A DNA stretch of 64,000 nt from Kribbella sp. CA-293567 (GCF_027627575.1 NZ_CP114065.1:62001-126000), one strand, 5' to 3'. Positions 16,469-26,172 are shown, counted from the first letter of the stretch. Numbers and translations: made by a program. Notes: generated from the sequence alone by a model not told the origin.

Positions 16469-16999
16469 GTGCATCTCAACCCTTACGGCGCCGACGCGGT
16501 CCTGCTGGCCGTGAACCTGGCCACCAATCCCGCCACCAGCGCGATCGAGCTGGCCGAACGCTGCGAGGAGAGCGGGGTCGAGAGCCGGCTCGTGCGGAAC
16601 AGACACGTGACGGCGGCGGATCTGGCCGCGGTGCGGGTTGCTCTGGAAGAGTGGCTCGAGGTCGTGGACGCGCCCGACGAGCAGAGCCGGGTGCGGCTGA
16701 TGAACGCCATGCTGGCGAAGTACACGGAGCATCCTCGGCTCACCAACCACGCCGGCGACGGCTGGCACATGCACTACCGCCCTGACGACGTACCGGTCGG
16801 ACGCCTGGTCGCGACGCTGATCAGCACCGGTACGGCGCTGCACCTCGCGGGACGAGGCATCTCCCGGCTCGGTCGCTGCGCGGCGAACGGCTGCGACAAC
16901 GTGTACGCCGATCTGTCCAGGGGCGGGCGCCAGCGCTACTGCAGCCCTGCGTGCGCGAATCGTGACGCAGTGCGAAGGCACCGCTCCAAGACCTCCTGA
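16469..16999 (+). CDS. CGNR zinc-finger / ABATE-domain regulator
   Basis: A 176-residue protein. The N-terminal ~120 residues match the ABATE (stress-responsive, putative ligand-binding) region. The C-terminus is a CGNR zinc finger: GRCAANGCDNVYADLS, then RQRYCSPACANRDAVRRHR. It is likely a DNA-binding regulator. The GTG at 16469 (VHLNPYGADAV) matches family N-termini; the longer upstream frame has no family similarity. Confidence 0.85.
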   Translation: MHLNPYGADAVLLAVNLATNPATSAIELAERCEESGVESRLVRNRHVTAADLAAVRVALEEWLEVVDAPDEQSRVRLMNAMLAKYTEHPRLTNHAGDGWHMHYRPDDVPVGRLVATLISTGTALHLAGRGISRLGRCAANGCDNVYADLSRGGRQRYCSPACANRDAVRRHRSKTS

Positions 17000-17032
17000 G
17001 CCCCTGTTTCTCTACGGATCTAGGATGGGTCA

Positions 17033-17650
17033 ATGAGCGAGAGCAGCGGCGAGAACCAGGAAGTCCAGATGACCGGCGCGCAGACCGAGGACGGCAAGAT
17101 CCTGATCGTCGGCCCGGACGGTATGGCCGTCGAGGGGCCGCCGCGCGACCGGAGCGACGAGCGGGACAACGAACCGCGCTCGGTGACCGAGCTGGTCGAG
17201 CAGCCGGCCAAGGTGATGCGGGTCGCGAACATGATCCGCCAACTGCTCGACGAGGTGAAGGCCGCGCCGCTCGACGAAGCGTCCCGCCAGCAACTGCGCG
17301 CCATCCACGAGGCTTCGATCAAGGAGCTGGAGAGCGGGCTGGCACCGGAGCTGGTGGAGGAGCTGGAGCGGCTGAGCCTCGACTTCACCGAGGACAGCAC
17401 GCCGACCGAGGCGGAGCTGCGGATCGCGCAGGCGCAGCTGGTGGGCTGGCTCGAGGGTCTGTTCCACGGCATCCAGACCGCCTTGTTCGCCCAGCAGATG
17501 GCCGCACGCCAGCAGCTGGAGCAAATGCGTCGCGCGCTGCCCGGCGGCCAGCAGCAGATGCCGCAGTCACCCGAGGACGGCTCACCGTTCCCCGGCCCGC
17601 CGCAGCCGGGCACCACGGACGGCCCGGGCAGCGGCGGGATGTACCTGTAG
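17033..17650 (+). CDS. bpa: Bacterial proteasome activator Bpa/PafE
   Basis: A 205-residue protein with an acidic N-terminal arm, a central helical bundle (about residues 50-165, including VTELVEQPAKVMRVANMIRQ and LVGWLEGLFHGIQTALFAQQ) and a Gly/Pro-rich flexible tail ending GGMYL. Bpa/PafE rings dock on the 20S proteasome through a C-terminal GQYL-type (HbYX-like) motif and promote ATP-independent degradation. The terminal Tyr-Leu fits this, with M replacing Q. The protein is slightly longer than the mycobacterial one. It implies a proteasome-bearing actinomycete. Confidence 0.9.
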   Translation: MSESSGENQEVQMTGAQTEDGKILIVGPDGMAVEGPPRDRSDERDNEPRSVTELVEQPAKVMRVANMIRQLLDEVKAAPLDEASRQQLRAIHEASIKELESGLAPELVEELERLSLDFTEDSTPTEAELRIAQAQLVGWLEGLFHGIQTALFAQQMAARQQLEQMRRALPGGQQQMPQSPEDGSPFPGPPQPGTTDGPGSGGMYL

Positions 17651-17654
17651 GACC

Positions 17655-18506
17655 TCAGTCGAGGCCGAAGAGTTCTTCGAGGACGGTGGCGACACCGTCC
17701 TCGTCGTTCGTCGGGCAGACGACATCGGCCATCGCCAGTACGTCGGGATGCGCGTTGCCCATCCCGTACGACGTTCCGGCCCAGGCGAGCATCGGCAGAT
17801 CGTTCAGCGAGTCGCCGAACGCGATCGACTCGGCCGCCGTGATTCCCAGCTCCGCCGCGAACTCGGCCAGCATCGCCGCCTTCGAGACTCCGCTCGCCGA
17901 GATCTCCACCAGGCTGTGACCGCCACTGTGGCTGGCCGTCACCCGTGTGCCGACCACCGCGCCGACCCGCGCCAGCAGCTCGTCCGAATGCCACTCGGGA
18001 TGGCGGACCAGCAGTTTCGCGGCCGGCTCGGACAGCAGCTCCTCGACCTCGGCGACCAACGTGTCGTCCGGCGTCGGCCACCGATTGAGATACCTCGGTT
18101 CCTGTCCGTAACGGTCGGCGCGCTCGATCGCGAACTCGACCTCCGGTACGGCGGCCCGGATCGCGAGCGCGATCTCCAGACCGATCGCCGGATCGATCAA
18201 CGCGGTCCGGATCGCCTTGCGCTGAACGACGTCGTACAGAATGGCGCCGTTGGCAACGATCGCTACGCCGTGCGCGCCGACCAGGTCGGCCAGCTCGTGC
18301 AGCCAGCGCGGCGGCCGGGCGGTCACCATGACGAACTGGGCGCCGGCTTCCTGGATCGCCAGCACGGCGGCCCTGGTCCGCGGCGAGATCGAACGATCAC
18401 TGTGTACTAAGGTTCCGTCAAGATCGGTTGCGACCAGACGAGGTGGGCGAACTACTTCGGGGATCGGCACCCGACCACCGTATCTTTCTGCGACTCTGTC
18501 GCCCAT
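17655..18506 (-). CDS. HAD-superfamily phosphatase (Cof type)
   Basis: A 283-residue HAD hydrolase of class IIB. It has the nucleophile motif ATDLDGTLV, motif II VMVTARP, the K-containing motif (SGVSKAAML) and acidic motif IV AFGDSLNDLPML. It probably dephosphorylates a sugar phosphate or similar small molecule. ATG 18506 follows CGGAGGGG; a GTG at 18470 (VPIPEVV) is an alternative. It converges with bpa, with a 4-bp gap. Confidence 0.85.
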   Translation of the reverse strand: MGDRVAERYGGRVPIPEVVRPPRLVATDLDGTLVHSDRSISPRTRAAVLAIQEAGAQFVMVTARPPRWLHELADLVGAHGVAIVANGAILYDVVQRKAIRTALIDPAIGLEIALAIRAAVPEVEFAIERADRYGQEPRYLNRWPTPDDTLVAEVEELLSEPAAKLLVRHPEWHSDELLARVGAVVGTRVTASHSGGHSLVEISASGVSKAAMLAEFAAELGITAAESIAFGDSLNDLPMLAWAGTSYGMGNAHPDVLAMADVVCPTNDEDGVATVLEELFGLD

Positions 18507-18900
18507 ACCCCTCCGAGGGGCTCGCGCGCAAGCGTTTGGACACCGTTTTCCCTGCAATCTGATTGACCATTGAACAACGTCACCAGACCGTTACGGCAGG
18601 AAGCTGCAATTGCAGCCAGTTCCTATGCCCAGCAGGGTTTCCGCGTGATTTCATGCGGTGGCCAGTGGGGAACCAGGGCCGATTCTGCCGCGTCCCACCC
18701 CCACGAAACAGCAGCGGCATATCGATGTGGAATTGGGTGCAACCAAATCCACATCCACAACGTCAACAGTTATGGATCGGTGCGTCCCGCGCCGGGACGA
18801 CCAGGGTGGGTCGGCAACAGATCGGTCCATCAGCTAGTGGGCTCGGAAGTTCGGACGTCATTCATCGTTCGTTCACCCGGGTCCTGGAACTTGGGGAGCC
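18507..18900. other. 394-bp intergenic region upstream of the WhiB-like gene
   Basis: No gene is supported here. Compared with its neighbours it is less GC-rich. It must hold the promoters of the divergent HAD and whiB-like genes. A small hairpin (GTCCCG-CGC-CGGGAC, 18784-18798) is visible. I see no clear sigma-factor consensus. Confidence 0.5.
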
Positions 18901-19545
18901 ATGATGATCGTCAACAGCGCCAAGATAGCGGGGCAAGGGAGCAACGGCTCTCGTGCGGCTGTCGACACATCTTCCATCGTGGAGGGGGCGATGACGGGCT
19001 GCACTGCACGCACGGACATCTTCCAGCACCGGTTGATGGAAGAGCCGCCGCCGGCTTCGGCGACGCGGCGGACCCGGGAACGCTACGACCAGCTGGTCCG
19101 TGAGGCCAAGGCCGTCTGCGCGTCCTGCCCGATGTTCACCGACTGCCTGTTCAGCGCCGTCGCCGAGCATGATGTCAGCGGCTTCGTGGCCGGCACCACG
19201 GCCGCGCAGCGACGCTCTATGCGCAACCTGCTGGACGTCGAGGTCCAGGCGGACGACTTCGACCAGCTCGCCGGCGCTCGGGGGACGCGCCGGCCGGTCA
19301 GCCACGAAGAAGTGCTGCGGCTGCGCACGCAGTACCCGAACGACAGCCTGGAATCGCTGGCCATGCGGCTGGGTTGCTCGCTGTCGACCGTCAAGCGCCA
19401 TCTGCGCCGGGCCCGTCGCGGCCAGAGCCCGGCCACCAAGGCTCCGCGTCCCCGCCCGGAGGTGAACGCCGTCCTGGACGCGTTCGACGCCGTGGTGGAC
19501 CGGCCGCGGCAGTCACCTCGTCCTGGCAACACCCGCGTCGCCTGA
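18901..19545 (+). CDS. WhiB-like iron-sulfur regulator with C-terminal helix-turn-helix
   Basis: A 214-residue protein. The WhiB cluster Cys pattern is present: an early Cys in MTGCTART, then AVCASCPMFTDC. The HDVSGFVAGTT turn takes the place of the usual GVWGG motif. The C-terminal extension has a sigma-70-region-4-like helix-turn-helix (ESLAMRLGCSLSTVKRHLRRARRG). The early Cys and the CxxCxxxxxC are consistent with a redox- or NO-sensing [4Fe-4S] cluster. This long, HTH-bearing form differs from classic ~85-110-residue Wbl proteins. Tandem ATGs at 18901 and 18904 are both possible starts, after GGGAG. Confidence 0.8.
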   Translation: MMIVNSAKIAGQGSNGSRAAVDTSSIVEGAMTGCTARTDIFQHRLMEEPPPASATRRTRERYDQLVREAKAVCASCPMFTDCLFSAVAEHDVSGFVAGTTAAQRRSMRNLLDVEVQADDFDQLAGARGTRRPVSHEEVLRLRTQYPNDSLESLAMRLGCSLSTVKRHLRRARRGQSPATKAPRPRPEVNAVLDAFDAVVDRPRQSPRPGNTRVA

Positions 19546-19600
19546 CGCTGATACTCGGCCCGCCAGCGGACTATCGGAGTACGTCGAAGCGAGAAACGCA

Positions 19601-19640
19601 AAAGCCCGGAACCCCTGCGATTGCAGGAGTTCCGGGCTTT
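19601..19640. terminator. Bidirectional hairpin terminator
   Basis: AAAGCCCGGAAC...GTTCCGGGCTTT stem with one mismatch and a 4-nt loop (GATT). A-run and T-run flanks allow termination in both directions between the convergent whiB-like and HAD genes. Confidence 0.85.
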
Positions 19641-19663
19641 CGGCCGTCTCGATCGGTGAATTC

Positions 19664-20455
19664 TCAGAAATACCTGTTGAGCACCGCGGCGACACCGTCG
19701 TCGGTGACGGACTTGGTCACCTCGTCCGCTTTCGCCTTCACCTCGTCCGGCGCCGCGCCCATCGCGATCCCGAGCCCGGCGTAGACCAGCATCTCGATGT
19801 CGTTGCGCCCGTCGCCCAGCGCGAGCAGACCGTCGGCCTCCAGCCCGTACTGCGCCAGCGCCACCTTCAGCCCGGTGCTCTTGTCGACGCCCTCCGGCGC
19901 GATGTCGAGCCAGGCGGTCCAGCCGACGAAGTAGCCGACCCCGTGCAGGCCGAGCCGCTCGGCCAGCTGGACGAAGTCGCTCTCGGACTGCTCCGGGTCC
20001 CGGATGATCAGCCGGGTCACCGGTTGTGGCGCCAGCTCGGCGTCGGTGACCACCCGGACCGTTGCCGCCGCGCCGAGATCCCCTTCCGGGAAAGGCTCGG
20101 TGACCAGATAGCTGCCGTCCTGCTCCTCGACCGCCATCCGTGCGTTCGGCGCGTGTTCGCGGACCGAGGCGATCACCGTGGTCGGGTCGAAGGTGCGCTC
20201 GTCCACCACCTCGCCGGACGGGTACTTCAACGTGCGCGCACCGTTGCTGCAGACAACAAAACCGTCCGGCAGTCCGAGCAGTTCGGCGACCGGCCTGGTG
20301 GTCTGCCAGGACCTGCCGGTGCACAGGATGATCGGCACCTGAGCGGCGGCGCGGCGAACCGCGTCCACCACGGCGGGCGAGACCCGCTCGTCGTGGTCGA
20401 TCAGTGTTCCGTCGATGTCGAGGGCAACGGCCGCCGGCCGCCAGCCCTGGGTCAT
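19664..20455 (-). CDS. HAD-superfamily phosphatase (Cof type)
   Basis: A 263-residue class IIB HAD hydrolase with [26 protein letters not shown] and [12 protein letters not shown] motifs. It is a distant paralogue of the HAD gene at 17655-18506. It overlaps serS by 4 nt (ATGA), so it is co-translated with the synthetase, a pairing also seen in other actinomycetes as far as I recall. The substrate is not assignable. Confidence 0.9.
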   Translation of the reverse strand: MTQGWRPAAVALDIDGTLIDHDERVSPAVVDAVRRAAAQVPIILCTGRSWQTTRPVAELLGLPDGFVVCSNGARTLKYPSGEVVDERTFDPTTVIASVREHAPNARMAVEEQDGSYLVTEPFPEGDLGAAATVRVVTDAELAPQPVTRLIIRDPEQSESDFVQLAERLGLHGVGYFVGWTAWLDIAPEGVDKSTGLKVALAQYGLEADGLLALGDGRNDIEMLVYAGLGIAMGAAPDEVKAKADEVTKSVTDDGVAAVLNRYF

Positions 20456-21726
20456 CTGCCCACCGGCTCGAGGATCTCGCGGCCGCCGACGTACGGGCGG
20501 AGCGCCGCCGGCACCCGGACCGAACCGTCGGCCAGCTGGTGGGTCTCCAGGATGGCGACCAGCCAGCGGGTGGTGGCCAGCGTGCCGTTCAGCGTCGCGA
20601 CCGGGCGCGGCCGGCCGTCGGCGTCGCGGTGCCGGATGTTCAGCCGGCGGGCCTGGAAGTCGGTGCAGTTCGACGTCGAGGTGAGTTCGCGGTACGCGCC
20701 CTGGGTCGGCACCCAGGCCTCGCAGTCGAACTTCCGGTACGCCGAGGCGCCCAGGTCACCGGTGGCGGTGTCGATCACCCGGTAGGCCAGCTCCATCTTG
20801 TCCAGCATCTCCTTCTCCCAGCCGAGCAGCCGCTGGTGCTCCGCGGCGGCGTCCTCCAGGTTGCAGTAGGAGAACATCTCCACCTTGTCGAACTGGTGGA
20901 CGCGAATGATCCCACGGGTGTCCTTCCCGTAGGACCCGGCCTCGCGGCGGTAGCAGGACGACCAGCCGGCGTACCGGACGGGTCCGGCGGAGACGTCGAT
21001 GATCTCGTCCATGTGGTAGCCGGCCAGCGGCACCTCCGACGTACCGACCAGGTAGAGCTCGGGCTCCTCCAGCCGGTAGACGTCGTCATGGGCGTTCAGG
21101 TAGCCGGTGCCGCCCATCACCTCGGGCTTGACCAGGGTCGGCGTGATCATCGGGGTGAAGCCGTTCTCGACCGCCTGGGCGATGGCCAGCTGGAGCATGC
21201 CGAGCTGGAGCAGCGCGCCGACGCCCTTGAGGAAGTAGAACCGGGCGCCGGACACCTTCGCGCCGCGCTCCATGTCGATCGCGCCGAGCAGCTCGCCCAG
21301 CTCGAGGTGGTCCCGGGGCTCGAAGCCCTCGGCGGCGAAGTCGCGCGGCTTGCCGATCTCCTCCAGCACGACGAAGTCCTTCTCGCCGCCGACCGGAGCC
21401 TGGTCGGAGACCAGGTTCGGCAGCTTGCCGGCCAGTTCGTCGAAGCGCGCCTCGGTCTCGGTGGCGGCGGCCTCGTTGGCCTTCACCTCGGCGGCCAGCG
21501 CCTTGGTGCGCTCGAGCAGCGCGGTGCGCTCGTCGCCCTTGGCCTGCGCGACCTGCTTGCCGAGGCCCTTCTGCTCCGCCCGCAGCGACTCGAACGCCGC
21601 GATGGACGATCGGCGATCACCGTCGGCCGCCAGCACCTGGTCGACCAGGTCGGTACTCTCGCCGCGCTTGGTCAGGGACGCACGGACGACATCGGGGGTC
21701 TCACGGAGCAATTTGGCATCGATCAC
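20452..21726 (-). CDS. serS: Seryl-tRNA synthetase
   Basis: A 424-residue class II synthetase that charges tRNA-Ser. It has an N-terminal antiparallel coiled coil (about residues 30-110), [10 protein letters not shown], motif 2 [16 protein letters not shown] with [10 protein letters not shown], and motif 3 [13 protein letters not shown] near the C-terminus. The GTG start at 21726 ([12 protein letters not shown]) matches family N-termini. It is the first gene of a two-gene leftward operon with the HAD phosphatase. Confidence 0.97.
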   Translation of the reverse strand: MIDAKLLRETPDVVRASLTKRGESTDLVDQVLAADGDRRSSIAAFESLRAEQKGLGKQVAQAKGDERTALLERTKALAAEVKANEAAATETEARFDELAGKLPNLVSDQAPVGGEKDFVVLEEIGKPRDFAAEGFEPRDHLELGELLGAIDMERGAKVSGARFYFLKGVGALLQLGMLQLAIAQAVENGFTPMITPTLVKPEVMGGTGYLNAHDDVYRLEEPELYLVGTSEVPLAGYHMDEIIDVSAGPVRYAGWSSCYRREAGSYGKDTRGIIRVHQFDKVEMFSYCNLEDAAAEHQRLLGWEKEMLDKMELAYRVIDTATGDLGASAYRKFDCEAWVPTQGAYRELTSTSNCTDFQARRLNIRHRDADGRPRPVATLNGTLATTRWLVAILETHQLADGSVRVPAALRPYVGGREILEPVGR

Positions 21727-21831
21727 ACCTGCAGGGTATCGGGGCGTGTCAGCGACGGCGAAGTCTATTCGGGATGATGAGCTGGCACCAGCGGATCAGC
21801 AGCGATCTTTGCGAGGGGGAGATCAGGCGGC

Positions 21832-23427
21832 ATGAACCATCACCCACCCACTCACGTCGGCCGGGCGCTGACGGTCGTGCTGGGGGTGCTGCCGTTCACC
21901 GTGGTGACCCTGCTGGTCTTCGGGGGCTGGCCGCCGCTGCGCCGCTGGGACGAGTCGGTGGCGTCCCGGGTGGCGGCGTACGGGGCGGCGCACCCGAGCA
22001 TGGTCGACGTCTGGCAGGTGACGGGCGCGGTGATCCTGCCCTGGACCTCGCGGGCCGTCATCCTGGTCGTCGCCGCCTACCTCTGGCACCGGCGGGCCCG
22101 GCTGCTGACCGTCTGGCTGATCGTCTCCGCGGGCGCCGAGCTCGGGCTGGTGCAGGCGGTACTGCATATCTTCGACCGGTCCCGGCCCGCTCAGGTACTG
22201 GTCGAGACCGGCGGCTGGTCCTATGTTTCCGGGCATGCCACGGCCGCGTTCGTGATGGCCGGCGCTCTGGGTGTGGTGCTGCCGTCGGTCCGTGGCTGGC
22301 GACGCCGTTTCCGGCTGCTGGTGACCCTGCCGACGATCGCGGTGGTCCTGATCGCGTCGATCGACCGGGTGCTGCTCAACGCGCACTGGGTGTCCGACGT
22401 ACTCGGTGGCTGGGCACTGGGACTGGCGATCCTGACCGCGACGTCGATCGGGTTCGGGCTGCGGCCGGGGCTGCGGCGCCGGCGGCGGCGTACTGCGGCG
22501 GACGAGCACAGCGCGTCCTCGGTGCCGCCTCGCGCGGCGGTGATCGTCAACCCGATCAAGGTGGGCGACGGGGTGGCGTTCCGGCGCAAGGTGACCCGCG
22601 CGCTGGCCGTCCGCGGCTTCGACGATCCGCTCTGGCTGGAGACCCGCCAGGACGACGCCGGGAACACGATGGCCAAGCGCGCGATCGAGAACGAGTCGGA
22701 CCTGGTGCTGGTCGCGGGCGGTGACGGCACGGTCCGGGTGGTCTGCGCCGCGCTGGCCAACACCGGTATCCCGGTCGGCGTGATCCCGGCCGGTACCGGC
22801 AACCTGCTGGCCCGCAACCTGCACATCCCGCTCGATCTGGACGACGCGCTGGAGCGCATCCTGGACGGTCGCGACCGGCGGATCGACCTGGTCAAGGTCT
22901 CCGGTGACGGGCTCGACACCGATCGCTTCGCGGTGATGGCGGGGCTCGGGCTGGACGCGGCGATCATCACCGGGGCGCCACCGATCCTCAAGGCGCAGCT
23001 CGGCTGGACGGCGTACCTGGTCTCGGCGGCCAAGAACATCAACCACCCGTCGGTGAGGGTCAGGATCACGCTGGACGACGACGAGCAGGTCGAGCGCCGG
23101 GTCCGCACCGTGGTGATCGGCAACGTCGGCATGCTGCAGGCGAACATCCCGCTGCTCCCGGACGCCCGCCCCGACGACGGTCTGATCGACGTCGTCGTGA
23201 TCGCTCCTCGCCGGGTGACCCAGTGGCCACTGGTGTTCTGGCGGGTGATGACGCGGACCAAACGCACGGAGATGTATCTGGAGCGCTTCACCGGCCGCAA
23301 GGTGGAGGTCGTGGCGACGGCCGACGTCCAGCGGCAGCTCGACGGCGACGGCATCGGCCCCGGCCGGACGCTCACCGCCGAGGTCGAGCCCGGCTCGCTG
23401 GTGGTCCGGGTCCCCAAGCGCCGCTGA
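21832..23427 (+). CDS. PAP2 phosphatase / diacylglycerol kinase fusion protein
   Basis: A 531-residue two-domain protein. Residues ~1-215 are a membrane PAP2-type phosphatase with motifs FDRSRPAQ, SYVSGHATAAF and a late LNAHWVSDVLGG, over about five to six helices. After a basic linker, residues ~235-531 are a diacylglycerol/sphingosine-kinase-type domain with VAGGDGTVRVV and PAGTGNLLARNL. The two halves catalyse opposite lipid phosphorylation steps, implying phosphatidate/diacylglycerol or other polyprenol-lipid turnover at the membrane. Fusions of this kind are known in actinomycetes. Confidence 0.9.
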   Translation: MNHHPPTHVGRALTVVLGVLPFTVVTLLVFGGWPPLRRWDESVASRVAAYGAAHPSMVDVWQVTGAVILPWTSRAVILVVAAYLWHRRARLLTVWLIVSAGAELGLVQAVLHIFDRSRPAQVLVETGGWSYVSGHATAAFVMAGALGVVLPSVRGWRRRFRLLVTLPTIAVVLIASIDRVLLNAHWVSDVLGGWALGLAILTATSIGFGLRPGLRRRRRRTAADEHSASSVPPRAAVIVNPIKVGDGVAFRRKVTRALAVRGFDDPLWLETRQDDAGNTMAKRAIENESDLVLVAGGDGTVRVVCAALANTGIPVGVIPAGTGNLLARNLHIPLDLDDALERILDGRDRRIDLVKVSGDGLDTDRFAVMAGLGLDAAIITGAPPILKAQLGWTAYLVSAAKNINHPSVRVRITLDDDEQVERRVRTVVIGNVGMLQANIPLLPDARPDDGLIDVVVIAPRRVTQWPLVFWRVMTRTKRTEMYLERFTGRKVEVVATADVQRQLDGDGIGPGRTLTAEVEPGSLVVRVPKRR

Positions 23428-23445
23428 CCCGGCGGACGGCCTCGG

Positions 23446-23958
23446 TCAGGACTGACCGGGGGTGTGGCGGGGTTGGGCAGCCTCTTTGCGGAGGGTTTCG
23501 AGGGCTTCGCCCTCTTCCGGGGACAGCTTCGACTCGCTCTCGAAGGACTTGACTTCCTTCGCGTAGGAGCGGGCGTCGTTGCGGCTGTTGATCGAGGTGA
23601 GCACGACGCCGTCGCCGTTGTCGTCGAGCAGCGCCATCGACCAGGAGAGCCGACCGCCCATGTCGCCGTAGGCGTCGTACCGCACGACGGCCAGGTGCTG
23701 GAGGGTGTCGCGAAGCTCGCTGCGGGCGTCCTCGAGCTCCTTGCTCAGCCGCCGGAGCTCCGATTTGACCGTGCCCGGCTTGGCCTCGGGCTGGGGCGCC
23801 GACTGGACCTGGGGCTGCGGTTGCGGGGCGGCTGGGAGTTTCGCCGCGGGCTTCGGCACGCCGGACTGCGCCCTCAGCGCCTGGATGGCGAACACGAGGG
23901 CGAGCACCGCCACGAACAGAGCGGCGATCCCGAAAGCACCGGCTAACGTCGAAGACAC
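23446..23958 (-). CDS. DUF4446-family membrane protein
   Basis: A 170-residue protein. It has one N-terminal transmembrane helix (FGIAALFVAVLALVFAIQAL), a Pro/Gln/Lys-rich linker, a short coiled coil, and the conserved DUF4446 core VVRYDAYGDMGGRLSWSMALL followed by GVVLTSINSR. The function of the family is unknown. The GTG at 23958 is chosen since it places the helix at the N-terminus as in relatives. It is divergent from larB and convergent with the PAP2/DGK gene. Confidence 0.8.
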   Translation of the reverse strand: MSSTLAGAFGIAALFVAVLALVFAIQALRAQSGVPKPAAKLPAAPQPQPQVQSAPQPEAKPGTVKSELRRLSKELEDARSELRDTLQHLAVVRYDAYGDMGGRLSWSMALLDDNGDGVVLTSINSRNDARSYAKEVKSFESESKLSPEEGEALETLRKEAAQPRHTPGQS

Positions 23959-24067
23959 GCACCGCAGCCTAATGGCTGCGTGGTCAAGTGCATGCGCTGA
24001 GTGTCGGTACGAGGGCTCGGTAGGGTCCGAATCGGGTGTTTGCTGCTGGGCCACGTAGATTCGCGGG

Positions 24068-24796
24068 GTGACTCATTTGCCTGATTCAAGCCCGGACGGC
24101 GGCCCACTGCCCGGAGTGCATGACCTCGGCTACGCACGCCTCGACACGGATCGCCTGGAGCGCACAGGGGATGCCGAGGTGGTCTACGGCGCCGGGAAGA
24201 CGCCGGAGCAGATCGTCGGGCTGCTGCAGACCCTGCACGAGACCCACCCGGGTCACGCCGTACTGGCGACTCGCCTGAGCGAGGAGGCGCAGGCTGTCGT
24301 CTCCGCAGCCCTGCCGCAGGCAATAGTCGACCCGGTAGGCCGTACTGCGGTGCTCGGGGCTGCCCCGGTACTGCGTGGCACGGTGGCGGTCGTAGCAGCC
24401 GGTACTTCGGATGCGCCGGTGGCCGCTGAAGCAGCCACGACGGTCGGTGTGTTCGGGGCGAACGTCGATCTGATCACCGATGTCGGGGTGGCGGGGCTGC
24501 ATCGCATCATGAGCGTGCGGGAGCGTCTGAACGCCGCGGACTGCCTGATCGTGGTCGCCGGGATGGAAGGCGCGTTGCCGAGCGTCGTGGGCGGACTCGT
24601 CGGAGTGCCGCTGGTCGCCGTACCGACCTCTGTCGGGTACGGCGCCTCGTTCGGTGGGGTGGCGGCGCTGCTGGGGATGCTGAACTCCTGCGCGCCCGGG
24701 GTGACCGTGGTGAACATCGACAACGGGTTCGGGGCCGGGGTGTTCGCTGCTCGGGTGGCGCGACGCGCGGCGCCGGCGGAGGTGAAGTCGCAGTGA
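24068..24796 (+). CDS. larB: LarB, nicotinic acid adenine dinucleotide carboxylase/hydrolase
   Basis: A 242-residue homologue of LarB, which carboxylates the pyridinium ring of NaAD and hydrolyses it to P2CMN, the first step of nickel-pincer nucleotide cofactor synthesis. Family features include VVYGAGKTPEQI, TAGTSD-like VAAGTSDAPVAAEA, and a C-terminal IDNGFGAG. It overlaps larC by 4 nt (GTGA). No larE or larA is present in the window, so the pathway must be completed elsewhere. Confidence 0.92.
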   Translation: MTHLPDSSPDGGPLPGVHDLGYARLDTDRLERTGDAEVVYGAGKTPEQIVGLLQTLHETHPGHAVLATRLSEEAQAVVSAALPQAIVDPVGRTAVLGAAPVLRGTVAVVAAGTSDAPVAAEAATTVGVFGANVDLITDVGVAGLHRIMSVRERLNAADCLIVVAGMEGALPSVVGGLVGVPLVAVPTSVGYGASFGGVAALLGMLNSCAPGVTVVNIDNGFGAGVFAARVARRAAPAEVKSQ

Positions 24797-26172
24797 GAGT
24801 CGCCTGGATCGACTGCGCGGCCGGTGCCTCCGGCGACATGCTGCTTGGAGCTTTCCTGTCGGCCGGAGCTGATCTGGAAGTCGTCAACGCGGCGGTCGCC
24901 GCGGTGGATCCGTCGCTGTCGGTCACGGTCGAGCAGACCAGCCGGCACCAGATCGCTGCTACCAAAGCGTCGGTCAGAGTCGCCGGGGAGTTGCATCCGG
25001 AGAACTTCCCGGACGGTTCCGCGTCGGGGAAGGAAGGCGGAGTCGCGCAGGCGGTTGGCGGGGCTGCGCACGGCGGGGCTGGGCATGAGCACGGCGGGGC
25101 TGGGCACGGCGGAGCAGCGCACGAGCATGGCGGGGCTGAGGGCGATGGGGTTGGGCACGGCCATGGGCATGGGCATGGTGAGGACGCCGCGAGTGGTGGG
25201 CATACCCGGACCTGGGCGGAAGTCCGGCGGCTGATCGAGGCCGCGGGACTGGCTGACGCCGTACGCGACCGGGCGTTGGACACCTTCGCCCGGCTGGCCA
25301 GGGCGGAGGGACAGGCTCATGGCGTCGAGCCCGACGACGTGCACTTCCACGAGGTCGGGGCGCTGGACGCGATCGCGGACATCGTCGGGGTGGCTGCCGC
25401 TTCGGTGGCGTTGGAGCTCGATCGCGTCATCGTCTCGACCATCGCGCTCGGTGGTGGGCGGCAGGTGCGGGGACAGCACGGAGGCATTCCGGTGCCCGGT
25501 CCCGCGGTGCTCGCGCTGCTGTCCGAGGCCGACGCGCCCGTGGTCGGCGGCACAGCGCCGTACGAGATGACGACGCCGACCGGCGCGGCACTGCTGGCCT
25601 CCCTGGCGGACGACTACGGGCTGCTGCCGCCGATGCGGATCCAGCAGACCGGGGTCGGCGCGGGCGGCCGCGACCCGGTCGAGGTACCGAACATCGTCCG
25701 CGTGATCGTCGGTGACGCACTCGACCGGCCGGCCAGCGAACTCGTCTACGAGACCAACGTCGACGACCTCGACCCGCGGATCTGGCCGCAGGTCCTGGCC
25801 CGGCTGATGGAGGCCGGCGCGGCCGACGCCTGGCTGACCCCGATCCTGATGAAGAAGGGTCGCCCGGCGCACACCCTGTCGGTGCTGGTCGGCGGCGCGA
25901 ACGCCGAGGAGGTCCGCTCGGTGATCCTGTCGGAGACCTCCGCGATCGGTCTGCGCGAGTCGCAGGTCCGCAAGCACGCGGCCGACCGTGAATTCGCGAG
26001 CGTCGAGGTCGACGGGCAGCGCATCCACGTCAAGATCGCCCGGTACGGCGGTCAGGTGGTCAACGTCCAGCCCGAGTACGACGACGTCGCCGCGGCCGCC
26101 GCGGTCCTGCGCAAGCCGATCAAGACCGTCCTCGCCAAGGCGATCGCGGCCGGTCACGACCTCTGGAGCTAG
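24793..26172 (+). CDS. larC: LarC, nickel insertion protein with His-rich insert
   Basis: A 459-residue nickel insertase that loads Ni into the pincer cofactor, a CTP-dependent cyclometallase. The N-terminus WIDCAAGASGDM and the EVGALDAIADIVG and GTDP-like YETNVDDLDPR segments mark the family. Residues ~93-137 form a Gly/Ala/His-rich insert with 11 His (ending GHGHGHGHG) that probably stores or delivers nickel. GTG 24793 starts inside the larB stop, so the two are co-translated. The full-length protein is encoded in one frame, unlike the frameshifted larC1/larC2 of Lactiplantibacillus. Confidence 0.93.
   Translation: MRVAWIDCAAGASGDMLLGAFLSAGADLEVVNAAVAAVDPSLSVTVEQTSRHQIAATKASVRVAGELHPENFPDGSASGKEGGVAQAVGGAAHGGAGHEHGGAGHGGAAHEHGGAEGDGVGHGHGHGHGEDAASGGHTRTWAEVRRLIEAAGLADAVRDRALDTFARLARAEGQAHGVEPDDVHFHEVGALDAIADIVGVAAASVALELDRVIVSTIALGGGRQVRGQHGGIPVPGPAVLALLSEADAPVVGGTAPYEMTTPTGAALLASLADDYGLLPPMRIQQTGVGAGGRDPVEVPNIVRVIVGDALDRPASELVYETNVDDLDPRIWPQVLARLMEAGAADAWLTPILMKKGRPAHTLSVLVGGANAEEVRSVILSETSAIGLRESQVRKHAADREFASVEVDGQRIHVKIARYGGQVVNVQPEYDDVAAAAAVLRKPIKTVLAKAIAAGHDLWS

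Noticed and set aside
24793..26172. LarC split by frameshift as in larC1/larC2
   Set aside because: The frame is open from start to end here; the His-rich insert is in frame.
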